A stretch of 64,000 nt of DNA from Brevibacterium senegalense (GCF_000285835.1 NZ_HE978601.1:255827-319826); one strand, 5' to 3'; positions 35,877 through 46,137 are shown, counted from the stretch's first letter. Made by a program: numbers and translations. Notes: generated from the sequence alone by a model not told the origin.

Positions 35877-37479
35877 GTCAGCCCACGGATCCGACGCGAC
35901 CCGCAGTCCCGCGCGATCCCGGTGCGCAGGCTCCTGCGCCGGGCCGGCGGGCCAGCGACTCACGCCAGACGTTCCCCGACGCGGCACCCCGCCGCCCGTC
36001 GTCGCCGCCGCCCGGGGCCCGCACGCTACCGCCCATCGTCCCGCAGATCGGCCATGAGGCACAGGACTCGACCGGCAGCGGCAAGCCCAACCCCTACGGC
36101 CCGGCCGGCGCACGCTACGCGAGTGGACCGCGGCAAGACGGTGCGGCAGCAAGGGCGGTGGCGGGCGGGCTGCCGACCGAGCAGCGTGCGCAGGAGTGGG
36201 GACAACACCCGCACACGGCCGCCGGTCCGTCGCAGGGTCCGCAGCCGGGCGACGTCGCGCACACGGCCGATGGTGCGCCGTACCCGCAGGATTCGTTCCC
36301 CGCGGGTGGGCTGCCGCCCGCGGGACCGGATTCGGGAACCCGCCGCCGAGGCCCCGGCTGGGGCGCGCTCATCGCCGCCGCCGTGGCCGCCGCGATCGTG
36401 GGCGGAGCGCTGGGCGGCGGTGGCGCGTGGCTGCTGAGCGGCGACTCCTCCCCCGTCGCGCAGGAGCAGACGGAGCCGAACGAGCCCGCCCCCGGCGACC
36501 AGACGCTCGACCGGTCGACGGAGACCCCGGACTGGGCGCAGATCGCCGACCAGACGATGCCCGGCGTCGCGTCCATCCAGGTGGGGGTCGACGGCGAAGT
36601 GTCCGGGCTGGGCTCCGGCTTCGTGACGACGCGGAGGGCCACGTCGTCACGAACAACCACGTCGTCGCACCCGCGGACACGGACGGGGGCGAGGTGCAGG
36701 TCGCGATGTCCGACGGCAGCATGATCCCCGCGACCCTGGTGGGCCGCGACCCGGAGACGGACGTCGCGGTCCTCAAGCTCGACACGGTCCCCGAGGACCT
36801 CACCCCGCTGCCCATCGGCGCCTCCGACGACCTGTTCGTGGGCGATCCGGTCATGGCGCTGGGCAACCCGCTGGGACTCGCGGACACCGTGACCACGGGA
36901 ATCGTCTCCGCGCTCAACCGCCCCGTCTCCACGGAGAACATCGGCGACGTGAGCGAGCAGGAGGTCGCGATGACGATCACCAACGCGATCCAGACCGACG
37001 CCGCGATCAATCCCGGCAACTCCGGCGGCCCGCTGGTGAACGGCAACGGCGAGGTCGTGGGCATCAACTCGTCCGCCGCGACGCTGTCCGATCCGACCTC
37101 CAGCGAGGCGCAGAGCGGGTCGATCGGGATCGGCTTCGCGATCACGATCGAGCAGGCGACGACGATCGCGGACCAGCTCATCGAGACCGGCGAGGCCAAG
37201 CACCCTCTGCTGGGCGTCACGATGGTCAACTCGAGCGTGAGCGTCGACGGGATCACCCGCGGCTCCGCACGCGTGACCGCGGTGGAGAACGGCACCCCGG
37301 CGGCGACCGCGGGCTTCCAGGAGGACGACGAGATCATCGCGGTGGGCGACGAGCCGGTGAACTCCGGCGTCAACCTCCAGGCTCTCGTCCGATCGTCCAC
37401 GCCGGATGAACCGGTCGAGTTCACGGTGGTGCGGGGCGGGCAGGAGGAGACCCTGTCCGCGATGCTCGAGCTGCGCTGA
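35873..37479 (+). pseudogene. HtrA/PepD-like trypsin-PDZ protease, broken by a one-base frameshift
   Basis: The first frame (35873 to stop 36724) encodes a Pro-rich cytoplasmic tail, a membrane segment (WGALIAAAVAAAIVGGALGG, about residues 163-182) and the start of the protease domain up to GLGSGFVTT. From about 36632 the homologous sequence continues in the next frame: EGHVVTNNHVV (catalytic His), DVAVLKLD (Asp), INPGNSGGPL (Ser) and a PDZ domain to 37479. The sequence ACGACGCGGAG lacks one base compared with the expected Thr-Thr-X-Glu. No slippery heptamer or downstream structure suggests programmed shifting. With one base restored the product is about 535 residues with all catalytic residues. 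It may be a true mutation or a base-calling error in a GC-rich run. Confidence 0.85.
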
Positions 37480-37502
37480 CAGAAGGTCCGCCGGCAGGCC
37501 CC

Positions 37503-37538
37503 GGGGCCCGTCTCGCCCGCGCGGGCGAGACGGGCCCC
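37503..37538. terminator. Terminator after the protease gene
   Basis: A perfect 36-bp palindrome (18-bp arms, GGGGCCCGTCTCGCCCGC and its complement) starts 23 nt after the protease stop codon. Confidence 0.85.
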
Positions 37539-37763
37539 GCCTCTCCCACGCGCCCGGGTGGAGTCGACGGCAGCGCTTCCGGCACGGCCACAGGCCGTGC
37601 ACGGAGACCGCGGCGTTGCGTACACCCCGCATGTGGACGCGCGCTGGGGATCCACAGGCCACCGATCCCGGGACGGTCGGGGCGGATGCGCCGCACCATG
37701 GGAGCGGCGCCAAGAGCTGGTGCCCCTCGCCCCGCCACGGCGAGCACCCATCCGGGAGGACCC

Positions 37764-38054
37764 ATGTCCCTGTTCCAGGTCGACGTCGACCGCGTTCTCA
37801 GCACCGCCTCCACCGCGCAGACGCGTTCCGACGACATCGCCGCGCTGGTCGACGCGCTGCTGGCCGACCTCACCTCACTGGCGGACACGTGGCAGGGCGC
37901 CGCGTCCTCCGGTTTCCAGGCCGCGGCCCAGGAGTGGCGCGGCGTGCAGCTGACCGTCCACGATTCCCTGCGCTCGATCAACGAGGCCCTCCGACTGGCC
38001 GGCCAGCAGTACCAGGAGGTCGAGGACGCGAACACGCGCATGTTCCAGCCGTGA
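37764..38054 (+). CDS. WXG100-family (ESAT-6-like) protein, solitary
   Basis: A 96-residue helical protein with the central W-x-G turn in LADTWQGAASSGF (Trp near residue 43) and a C-terminal helix GQQYQEVEDANTRMF containing a YxxxE-type secretion signal. Family proteins are dimeric helical hairpins exported by type VII (ESX/Yuk) systems. No EccC/EssC ATPase or partner WXG100 gene is adjacent. The ATG follows GGGAGGA. It stands between the protease and pspA with its own terminators on both sides. Confidence 0.88.
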   Translation: MSLFQVDVDRVLSTASTAQTRSDDIAALVDALLADLTSLADTWQGAASSGFQAAAQEWRGVQLTVHDSLRSINEALRLAGQQYQEVEDANTRMFQP

Positions 38055-38057
38055 CCC

Positions 38058-38093
38058 GCGGGGGGTCCGCCGGGTCGTCCCGACGGACCCCCG
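38058..38093 (+). terminator. Terminator after the WXG100 gene
   Basis: Arms CGCGGGGG(G)TCCG and CGGACCCCCGCG pair with one bulged G, enclosing an inner CGGG-TCGT-CCCG hairpin; it begins three nt after the stop codon. Confidence 0.7.
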
Positions 38094-38149
38094 CGATCTC
38101 CGCGCGGACGGATCGTGGAACGACCACGGGAATTGCCAGGCTCAGCGAC

Positions 38150-38174
38150 TAGTGTGGTGGCGAGAATCGCTCGC
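38150..38174 (+). promoter_or_regulatory. pspA promoter region with dyad
   Basis: TAGTGT (38150-38155) is a -10 candidate about 80 bp before pspA, and GCGAG-AATCG-CTCGC (38160-38174) is a perfect 5-5-5 dyad placed at the expected transcription start. GGGAAT lies about 20 bp upstream of the -10, which could also fit an ECF-type -35. Sigma type not decided. Confidence 0.4.
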
Positions 38175-38233
38175 GCCCGCCCGCGGCGCCTCTCTGGGAT
38201 GCCGCGGGCCGTCAGAACGGAGACCCCACGCTC

Positions 38234-39043
38234 ATGAGCATGTTCCAGCGGATCAAGACGATATTCGGGGCGAAGGCCGACAAGGCCCTCGACCGGATGG
38301 AGGATCCCAACCAGACCCTCGACTACTCGTACAAGAAGCAGCTCGAGCTCCTCCAGAAGGTGCGCCGCGGTGTCGCGGACGTCGCGACCAGCCGGAAGCG
38401 CCTCGAACTGCAGATCGGGCAGCTCGAGCAGCAGCAGTCCAAGCTGCAGGGCCAGGCGCAGAAGGCACTGGACGTCAATCGCGAGGACCTGGCCCGCGAG
38501 GCCCTGACCCGCAAGTCCGGCCTGAACCAGCAGATCAGTGACCTGCAGGCCCAGCATCAGAACCTCGTGCAGGAGGAGCAGAAGCTCACGACCGCCTCCC
38601 AGCGACTCCAGGCGAAAGTCGACTCCTTCCGCACCCGCAAGGAGACCCTCAAGGCCACGTACAACGCGGCAGAGGCGCAGACGAAGATCGGGGAGGCCTT
38701 CACCGGCATCTCCGAGGAGTTCGGAGATGTGGGTCTGGCGATCCAGCGCGCGGAGGACAAGACCGCGTCACTGCAGGCGCGCGCCGGCGCCGTCGACGAG
38801 CTCATCGCCTCCGGCGCACTGGACGATCTGTCCGGCACCCCGCAGGACGACATCGCGGCCCAGCTGAACTCGCTGTCCTCGGATCAGGACGTCGAGATCG
38901 AGCTCCAGCGCATGCGCGAGGGACTCCCTGCCGGCGGCAGCGCCCCCCGCGCCGCACTCGAGGCGGAGGACGCACAGGTGACGGACGCGGACGCGACGGA
39001 CCAGCCGCAGCAGCAGCCCGGTCAGGCGGGTGGTCAGGCATGA
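38234..39043 (+). CDS. pspA: Phage shock protein A / IM30 family
   Basis: A 269-residue ESCRT-III-like membrane-remodelling protein that guards the cytoplasmic membrane. The N-terminal amphipathic helix MSMFQRIKTIFGAKADKALDRMEDP is followed by long coiled-coil helices (about residues 30-190) and an acidic, Gln-rich tail. Length is longer than E. coli PspA (222) because of the tail. ATG 38234 is followed by a second ATG two codons on. Its TGA overlaps the pspAA ATG. It starts the pspA-pspAA run, with htpX and pspAB after a terminator-like hairpin. Confidence 0.95.
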   Translation: MSMFQRIKTIFGAKADKALDRMEDPNQTLDYSYKKQLELLQKVRRGVADVATSRKRLELQIGQLEQQQSKLQGQAQKALDVNREDLAREALTRKSGLNQQISDLQAQHQNLVQEEQKLTTASQRLQAKVDSFRTRKETLKATYNAAEAQTKIGEAFTGISEEFGDVGLAIQRAEDKTASLQARAGAVDELIASGALDDLSGTPQDDIAAQLNSLSSDQDVEIELQRMREGLPAGGSAPRAALEAEDAQVTDADATDQPQQQPGQAGGQA

Positions 39044-39324
39044 TCATCCGCATCATGGGCGAGGGCCAGTTCGACGTCTCAGATGTCGAGTCGGCAGCCC
39101 TGCAGGGCTACGACGACCGAGTGGAGGCCGCCTTCGACAGCGGTGACGACGCCGCGGTCCGTCAGGCGCTCACGGATCTGCACACGTTCATCATCGAGAA
39201 GGCGACCCCCGTCGCAGACGACTACCTGGGCGCATCCGACGTCGTCGTCCCCGCAGCGGACGCCACCCTGGAGGACATCCGGGAGCTGCTGAACGGCGAC
39301 GGCTTCATCCCCAACGGAGCCTGA
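39040..39324 (+). CDS. pspAA: PspA-associated protein PspAA
   Basis: A 94-residue acidic protein starting MIIRIMGEGQFDVSD and ending LNGDGFIPN, matching the PspAA domain that accompanies PspA in actinobacteria. It probably binds PspA in the cytoplasm; mechanism unknown. Its ATG overlaps the pspA stop (ATGA), so the two are co-translated. A 16-bp hairpin follows directly. Confidence 0.92.
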   Translation: MIIRIMGEGQFDVSDVESAALQGYDDRVEAAFDSGDDAAVRQALTDLHTFIIEKATPVADDYLGASDVVVPAADATLEDIRELLNGDGFIPNGA

Positions 39325-39327
39325 CGC

Positions 39328-39369
39328 ACGCCGGAGGGCCGGACCCGTGGGGATCCGGCCCTCCGGCGT
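39328..39369 (+). terminator. Terminator/attenuating hairpin after pspAA
   Basis: ACGCCGGAGGGCCGGA (39328-39343) pairs perfectly with 39354-39369 around a 10-nt loop. As htpX and pspAB follow on the same strand, partial read-through could set the ratio between the two halves. Confidence 0.8.
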
Positions 39370-39433
39370 CACCGCTCCCCCACCCGTCCCGTCCCACTGC
39401 GACGGGATACCGCACCGCACAGAAGGAGCATCA

Positions 39434-40324
39434 GTGGCCCGGACCCGATTCCCCAAGGACGCAGGCCTGTCCACGCGGATGGGCCTCACGATGTTCCTCA
39501 ACGGACTGCTGTACGTGGTCCTCATCCTCGCCATCTGGTGGATCATGGGACAGAGCGCCGGGGGCGCGATCGTCGCGCTCGTCCTGTCCGTGGGCATCTT
39601 CTGGTTCCAGTGGTACTTCTCCGACTCCGTCGCCATGCGCGCGATGGGTGCGCGGGAGGTCAGCCCGGAGCAGGCGCCGGAGCTGCACAGCCTCGTCGAC
39701 CGGCTGTGCCAGCAGGCGGACATGACCAAGCCGCGCGTCGCCTTCGCGGACACGATGGTCCCCAACGCCTTCGCCACCGGTCGCTCCCCCGACCACTCCG
39801 TCATCGCCGTCACCCGGGGCCTGCTCAACGAGCTGGAGCCCAAGGAGGTCGAGGCGGTGCTCGCCCACGAGCTCTCCCACGTCGCCCACCGCGACGTGAC
39901 CGTCATGACGGTCGCCGGTGTCACCGGTGTGGTCGCGAGCCTCATGATGCGGGCCTTCCTGTTCTCTGGCGGCCGCAGGGGCGGCAACAACAACGGCGTG
40001 CCCATCCAGCTGCTGCTCATGCTGGTGGGTGTGATCGTCTACGCCCTGAGCTTCGTCCTCATCCGAGTCCTGTCCCGCTACCGCGAGCTGGCCGCGGACC
40101 GCGCCGCCGCGATGCTGACCGGCAGTCCCTCGACGCTCGCCTCCGCACTGGTGAAGATCAGCGGTCAGACGCAGAAGATGCCCCAGCAGGACCTGCGGCA
40201 GTCTGCCGGCGCCGCGCACCTCGCCTTCTTCAACGTGGGCAGCCTCTTCTCCACCCACCCCAGCCTGGAGAAGCGGCTGGCGCAGCTGGAGAAGATCAGC
40301 CGCCAGCTCTCGACCGAACTCTGA
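39434..40324 (+). CDS. htpX: Membrane zinc metalloprotease HtpX
   Basis: A 296-residue M48 protease of the cytoplasmic membrane that degrades misfolded membrane proteins. Membrane helices lie at about residues 22-58 (two) and 155-205 (two); the zinc site is HELSH in VLAHELSHVAHRD (about 136-148), and the third ligand Glu is in RELAADRAAAML. GTG at 39434 is preceded by AAGGAG; homologues begin with the same RTRFPKDAGLSTRM segment. It lies in the Psp cluster, fitting an envelope quality-control role. Confidence 0.95.
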   Translation: MARTRFPKDAGLSTRMGLTMFLNGLLYVVLILAIWWIMGQSAGGAIVALVLSVGIFWFQWYFSDSVAMRAMGAREVSPEQAPELHSLVDRLCQQADMTKPRVAFADTMVPNAFATGRSPDHSVIAVTRGLLNELEPKEVEAVLAHELSHVAHRDVTVMTVAGVTGVVASLMMRAFLFSGGRRGGNNNGVPIQLLLMLVGVIVYALSFVLIRVLSRYRELAADRAAAMLTGSPSTLASALVKISGQTQKMPQQDLRQSAGAAHLAFFNVGSLFSTHPSLEKRLAQLEKISRQLSTEL

Positions 40325-40366
40325 CGATCCCGCACCGCTGACGGCGCCTCCACGAAAGGATCAATG

Positions 40367-40942
40367 ATGGGATTCCTCGACTCCCTGCTGGGCCGCTCCA
40401 AGCCCAAGGAGCCCAACCTGGACGATCTCTTCGCGGTGCCGCCTGCCGCCCTCACCCTCGAGGCCCGGTCCGGGATCATCCCCACTGGTGTGGGCGCCGT
40501 CGCCTTCCGCGAGGTGGAGGGAGGCGCCTTCGACCGCGCCGAGCAGGAGGCCCGCGCACTCATCGCCGCGGACCCCAACACGGAGGTCGAGCAGGTCAAC
40601 GACGGCTTCGGCTACACGTGGCAGGTCGTCACGCAGCAGGTGAACAGCACGTCCGACCTCGTCACCAGCCTGCACGCGGTGAATGCCGCACTGGAGGCGC
40701 AGGGCTTCGGCCCCATGCTCCTGTGCTCGACCGTCTACTTCCGCGCGTCGGACGGACGGACGACCGCCCTCGTCTACCTCTACAAGCGCGGCACCTTCTA
40801 TCCGTTCACGCAGGTGGGCAAGCACCAGCGCGACAGCGCCTATGAGATCCAACTGCGCGGGATCCTCGACGAGGACCTGCCCGTCGAATCCGACATGTCG
40901 AAGTGGTCCCCACTGTGGGACGCTCCCGGGATGGACCGCTGA
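40367..40942 (+). CDS. pspAB: PspA-associated protein PspAB
   Basis: A 191-residue protein beginning MGFLDSLLGRSKPKEPNLDDLFAVPPAALTLE, the PspAB family N-terminus, with the conserved FGYTWQVV and LYLYKRGTFYPF-like segment (here LVYLYKRGTFYPFTQVG). It accompanies PspA and HtpX in actinobacteria; function unknown. The second of two adjacent ATGs is preferred for spacing from GAAAGGA. It ends the Psp block. Confidence 0.92.
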   Translation: MGFLDSLLGRSKPKEPNLDDLFAVPPAALTLEARSGIIPTGVGAVAFREVEGGAFDRAEQEARALIAADPNTEVEQVNDGFGYTWQVVTQQVNSTSDLVTSLHAVNAALEAQGFGPMLLCSTVYFRASDGRTTALVYLYKRGTFYPFTQVGKHQRDSAYEIQLRGILDEDLPVESDMSKWSPLWDAPGMDR

Positions 40943-41016
40943 TCAGCGCAGTCCGGCCCCCGGTGCGATAGCCTGACGACGACGGACCTCCCCGACCCAC
41001 ACGCGAAGGGCCCAGC

Positions 41017-42114
41017 ATGTCCGATGCAGACCGGATGAGCACGTCGATCCTCCGCCGCACCGCAGGGACCGCAGGAGTCCTCGCAGCGGCGGTCGCCACC
41101 ACCGCGGGACTCTGGACCGCCCGCAACCTCCTCCATCAGCCGGTCGCGCGCATGCGCAGCGAGCGCACCGGCTTCGTCACCCGGACGACGATGGTGAACG
41201 GGCACTGGCTGCGCTTCGCCGAAGGACCGGCGGCAGGTCCCCCGCTCCTGCTCCTCCACGGCCAGAGCACCGATCTGTGGTCCTGGGGTCCGGTCCTGCC
41301 GGCGCTCGCACGCGACTTCCACGTCTTCGCGGTGGATGTGCCCGGCCACGGCGGATCCGCGTGGGATCCCGACTTGTACAACGGGCCCGTCCTGGGAGAG
41401 CTGTTCGCAGATTTCATCGCCGGGGTCATCGGCGAGCAGACCATCGTGGCCGGGCATTCCTCCGGCGGTCTCATCGCCGCGTGGATGGGAGCGGCCCGTC
41501 CCGACGAGGTCGTGGCCGTCGTGCTGGAGGATCCCCCATTCTTCTCCTCCGTGCTGCCGCGCGCGGAGGCCACGTGGAACCACGTGGAGCTGGCGACCGT
41601 CTGCCACGACTTCCTCACGCACGGGGACTCCGAGGACTTCACCGGGTACCTGCTGGAGCGCAGCCGCCTCTTCGACCTGTTCGGCCCCCCGGGGGAACGG
41701 ATCAGGGCGGACGCCCTCCGTCGGCACATCGCGCATCCCGGGCAGCCGGTCGTGCTGCCGTACATGCCGCCGGCGATGAACGAGGTCTACCGCGCTCTGG
41801 AGCACTACGACCCCGCGTTCGGTCTGTCCTTCTACGACGGGTCGTTCCACGACCTCTTCGACCACGCGGACACACTGTCCGCCCTGGCTCGGCCGGCACT
41901 CCTCATCCACTGCGACTGGAACACCCGTGACGGGGTGCTGCTGGGGGCGATGGACGACGGTGACGCCGCACGCGCGGCGATGCTGCTCCCGGACGTGCGC
42001 ACCCATCGTGCCCGCTCCGGCCACGGCTTCCACCTCGAGCGTCCCGGCGCGTTCGTGCGGCAGGTGCGCGCGTTCGCCCGTGATGTCGTCGACGAGGTCG
42101 ACGTGCTGGAGTGA
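41017..42114 (+). CDS. Alpha/beta-fold hydrolase
   Basis: A 365-residue hydrolase with an N-terminal hydrophobic segment (about residues 18-36), so probably membrane-attached. The fold shows LLLLHGQSTDLWSW (oxyanion HG), the nucleophile elbow GHSSGG (Ser near 149), an acid in LLIHCDWNTRDG (about 310) and the catalytic His in RSGHGFHLERP (about 337). The family includes esterases, lipases and epoxide hydrolases; substrate unknown. It follows pspAB by 74 bp and may be read from the same transcript. Confidence 0.85.
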   Translation: MSDADRMSTSILRRTAGTAGVLAAAVATTAGLWTARNLLHQPVARMRSERTGFVTRTTMVNGHWLRFAEGPAAGPPLLLLHGQSTDLWSWGPVLPALARDFHVFAVDVPGHGGSAWDPDLYNGPVLGELFADFIAGVIGEQTIVAGHSSGGLIAAWMGAARPDEVVAVVLEDPPFFSSVLPRAEATWNHVELATVCHDFLTHGDSEDFTGYLLERSRLFDLFGPPGERIRADALRRHIAHPGQPVVLPYMPPAMNEVYRALEHYDPAFGLSFYDGSFHDLFDHADTLSALARPALLIHCDWNTRDGVLLGAMDDGDAARAAMLLPDVRTHRARSGHGFHLERPGAFVRQVRAFARDVVDEVDVLE

Positions 42115-42182
42115 TCCGGTCCGCACCGTGCCGGTGCGTGACGGGCACGCGTGCGCGTCAGCGCGCGGGAGATGCGGGTTGG

Positions 42183-42416
42183 TCAGTCCGCACGGGTCAC
42201 GACGGAGAAGACCTCACCGGCGGCGTCGACGATGTCGCCGGGGCGGATCTTCGCTCCGCGTCGGGTCTCGACGACGTCATTGACCGTCACGACCCCGGCC
42301 GCCAGCATGTCCTTCGCCTCCGCACCGGTGCCGGCGACACCGTGGAGCTTGAGCAGCTGGCCCAGTGTGATCGCCTCGTCGCGGATCTCGATGCCGGGTA
42401 TCCCGTCACCGATCAT
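42183..42416 (-). CDS. S4-domain RNA-binding protein
   Basis: A 77-residue YbcJ-like S4 protein: ITLGQLLKLHGVAGTGAEAKDMLAAGVVTVNDVVETRRGAKIRPGDIV covers the whole S4 fold. It probably binds structured RNA. Its ATG overlaps the stop of the upstream membrane protein gene as ATGA. Confidence 0.88.
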   Translation of the reverse strand: MIGDGIPGIEIRDEAITLGQLLKLHGVAGTGAEAKDMLAAGVVTVNDVVETRRGAKIRPGDIVDAAGEVFSVVTRAD

Positions 42417-43231
42417 CAGAAGTCGAACCCGCCCAGGTCGAATCCGCCGCCCATGTCCCCGCCGAAGTCGCCTCCACCGAAGTCACCGCCTGCGTCGCCG
42501 CCGAAGTCGCCTCCGCCCATGTCGCCGGCGCCGTCCATGCCGCCGTCCCAGCCGCCGCCGAAACCGCCGAACATCATCGCGCCCATGAGGACGCCGGGCA
42601 GCAGGCCGGAGCCCGCGTAGGAGTTGAAGTAGCCGCGGTTGTACTCCGCGTAGGCGGGTCCCGCCTCCCAGTAGGCGCGGCGCTGCAGGCCGTTGCCCAC
42701 CGGCACCGTGCGGACGTTCGGCTCTGCTCCGCAGCTCACGCGCTCCGCATCCGCGGCGCAGACCGGGACCGGGCGCGGCTGTCCGCCCACGGGCGCCCAG
42801 TCAACGTCCTCGACGGACGGACCGTGCTGGGGATTGAAGAAGCAGGGCGGGCGGCGCACCGGCAGGGGCTTGCCCTCGACGCGGGCGCGCACGCACTTCG
42901 CCGCGTAGCGGCCGTCCTCGATCGCCTCGGTCACATGCGAGACCTGCTGCGGCGTCTCGATGCGGTCCAGCAGGTCCTTGGCCCGGTCGTACTCGTCGAT
43001 CGCCCGCGAGTAGTCCTGCCGACCGCCCTCGTCCAGTTCTGCACCGGCCGTGATGAGGTCCAGGTCCGCGACCTCCTCGCCGAAGGCGACGACGTCCTCC
43101 TCGACCGTCTTCTTCACGCGCTCCAGTTCCTCTGCGCGCTCCTCCAGTTCCCGGGCCTTCTGGCGACGCGAGCCGATGAGGAATGCTGCGGCGATCCCCG
43201 CGAGGAGCAGGAAGAAGACGAGGGACATCAT
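42416..43231 (-). CDS. Membrane protein with Cys-containing domain and Gly-rich tail
   Basis: A 271-residue protein. Parts in order: N-terminal membrane helix (residues 3-20), a helical charged region (25-110) resembling part of TPM-type proteins, and a domain with PCFFNPQHGPSVEDVDWAPVGGQPRPVPVCAADAERVSCG (about 130-170; three cysteines). The C-terminus is a Gly/Asp/Phe-rich tail of GGDFGGD-type repeats (about 215-271). Similar proteins occur in other actinobacteria, function unknown. It is translationally coupled to an S4 RNA-binding gene, an odd partnership. Confidence 0.75.
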   Translation of the reverse strand: MMSLVFFLLLAGIAAAFLIGSRRQKARELEERAEELERVKKTVEEDVVAFGEEVADLDLITAGAELDEGGRQDYSRAIDEYDRAKDLLDRIETPQQVSHVTEAIEDGRYAAKCVRARVEGKPLPVRRPPCFFNPQHGPSVEDVDWAPVGGQPRPVPVCAADAERVSCGAEPNVRTVPVGNGLQRRAYWEAGPAYAEYNRGYFNSYAGSGLLPGVLMGAMMFGGFGGGWDGGMDGAGDMGGGDFGGDAGGDFGGGDFGGDMGGGFDLGGFDF

Positions 43232-43390
43232 CCTGTCGGACCTTTCTGACGGCGAGACTGCGAGTCGCGATCACCCGACGGCGTGCGAACCGATGTCATT
43301 CCGGGTTCAAGTATCCCAGCCGATCCTGTATGCGCTCTGAGCGGGGTCGGTCCGCCCCACTGCTCCCTGGGCCCGACAATCCGATGCGGC

Positions 43391-44137
43391 TCACATGAGT
43401 CCCAGACCCCGTGCGATCGTGAGGAAGCCGCCCAGGAAGGCCAGGATCAGCATGCCCGCCCGCGCACCGGACACGGGCACGATGCGGGACAGCCACTCCC
43501 CCAGCAGCTGGCCGGCGCCCAGCGCGACGAAGATGAGCACCCAGGTCGTCCAGGCGAGGCCGGGCCAGGCGTCGTGGTCGAACACGAGCTTCATGATGAC
43601 GGCACTGGAGGACACCGCGACGAACACGGGCTGGATGGTCGCCGCGAACGACCGCTGCTCCCAGCGGGTCAGCAGCGCCAGGGCGGAGAGGGCCGGACCG
43701 CCCACGCCCGCCGCCGAGCTCATCGCACCCGCGGTCAGCCCGGAGACGGCGAGTGCGGGCATTCCCAGCCGCACGGGCCGTGCGTAGCGCGTGAGGACCA
43801 TCGAGGTGGTCAGCGAGACGACGACGAGCGCACCGATGAGGATCTCCAGCGCATGGCCGGGGAGCGCGACGGCCAGGAGGGCGCCGGGCACGGTCCCCAC
43901 GATCGCGGTGACGATCAGCCGCCACGCGCGCGACCAGTCGACCTCCCGGTGGGTCCGCGACAGGACGAGGACGGACGACACGATCCCGCAGAGGTTCACG
44001 AGCACGACGCCCGCGATCGGATCCATGAGCAGCACGAGGAACGGGGCGGACACCATCGCGAACCCCATCCCGGTGACCCGCTGCGACAGCGATCCGATGA
44101 GGACGGCCAGCAGGATGAGGAAGATGACGGGGCCCAT
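43391..44137 (-). CDS. TauE/SafE family permease
   Basis: A 248-residue, eight-helix transporter of the sulfite/organosulfonate exporter family. Both repeats are visible: FAMVSAPFLVLLMDPIAGVVLVN (first) and GAMSSAAGVGGPALSALAL (second). Substrate unknown, anions likely. ATG at 44137 is preceded by TAGGCT ending six bases before it (also GGGAG), so it may be leaderless. Confidence 0.88.
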   Translation of the reverse strand: MGPVIFLILLAVLIGSLSQRVTGMGFAMVSAPFLVLLMDPIAGVVLVNLCGIVSSVLVLSRTHREVDWSRAWRLIVTAIVGTVPGALLAVALPGHALEILIGALVVVSLTTSMVLTRYARPVRLGMPALAVSGLTAGAMSSAAGVGGPALSALALLTRWEQRSFAATIQPVFVAVSSSAVIMKLVFDHDAWPGLAWTTWVLIFVALGAGQLLGEWLSRIVPVSGARAGMLILAFLGGFLTIARGLGLM

Positions 44138-44222
44138 GCTCCCAGCCTAAAGGGTTGTGCATCATGCATGAGGAGGCGCCCGCATCGTGTCGGTTCCTCC
44201 GTGCGCAGGCGCCGGGAACGCC

Positions 44223-44264
44223 GCAGGGCGGGAGTGGATCCGTCCGGATCCACTCCCGCCCTGC
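44223..44264 (-). terminator. groL terminator
   Basis: A perfect 19-bp stem (44223-44241 with 44246-44264) with a 4-nt loop, beginning 24 nt downstream of the groL stop. Confidence 0.9.
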
Positions 44265-44287
44265 GTGCAGCGCGCGTGCGCGGTGGG

Positions 44288-46045
<1,758 letters not shown>

Positions 46046-46055
46046 TCACACACTA

Positions 46056-46085
46056 CATTTAGCACTCGACACCCGAGAGTGCAAA
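46056..46085 (-). promoter_or_regulatory. CIRCE operator overlapping the groL promoter
   Basis: TTAGCACTC-N9-GAGTGCAAA (46059-46085) matches the CIRCE consensus (one base off in the right arm). On the minus strand TTGCAC (46084-46079), a 17-bp spacer and TAAATG (46061-46056) form a promoter embedded in the operator, so HrcA binding would block polymerase directly. Confidence 0.92.
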
Positions 46086-46137
46086 AATGTTCGCTGAGAG
46101 CGGGACGCGATCGCCGCGCGGAGGCGGACGGGAGAGG

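Noticed and set aside
36600-36660. Programmed -1 frameshift in the protease gene
   Set aside because: No X XXY YYZ slippery heptamer and no pseudoknot-like structure just downstream; a simple missing base explains it better.
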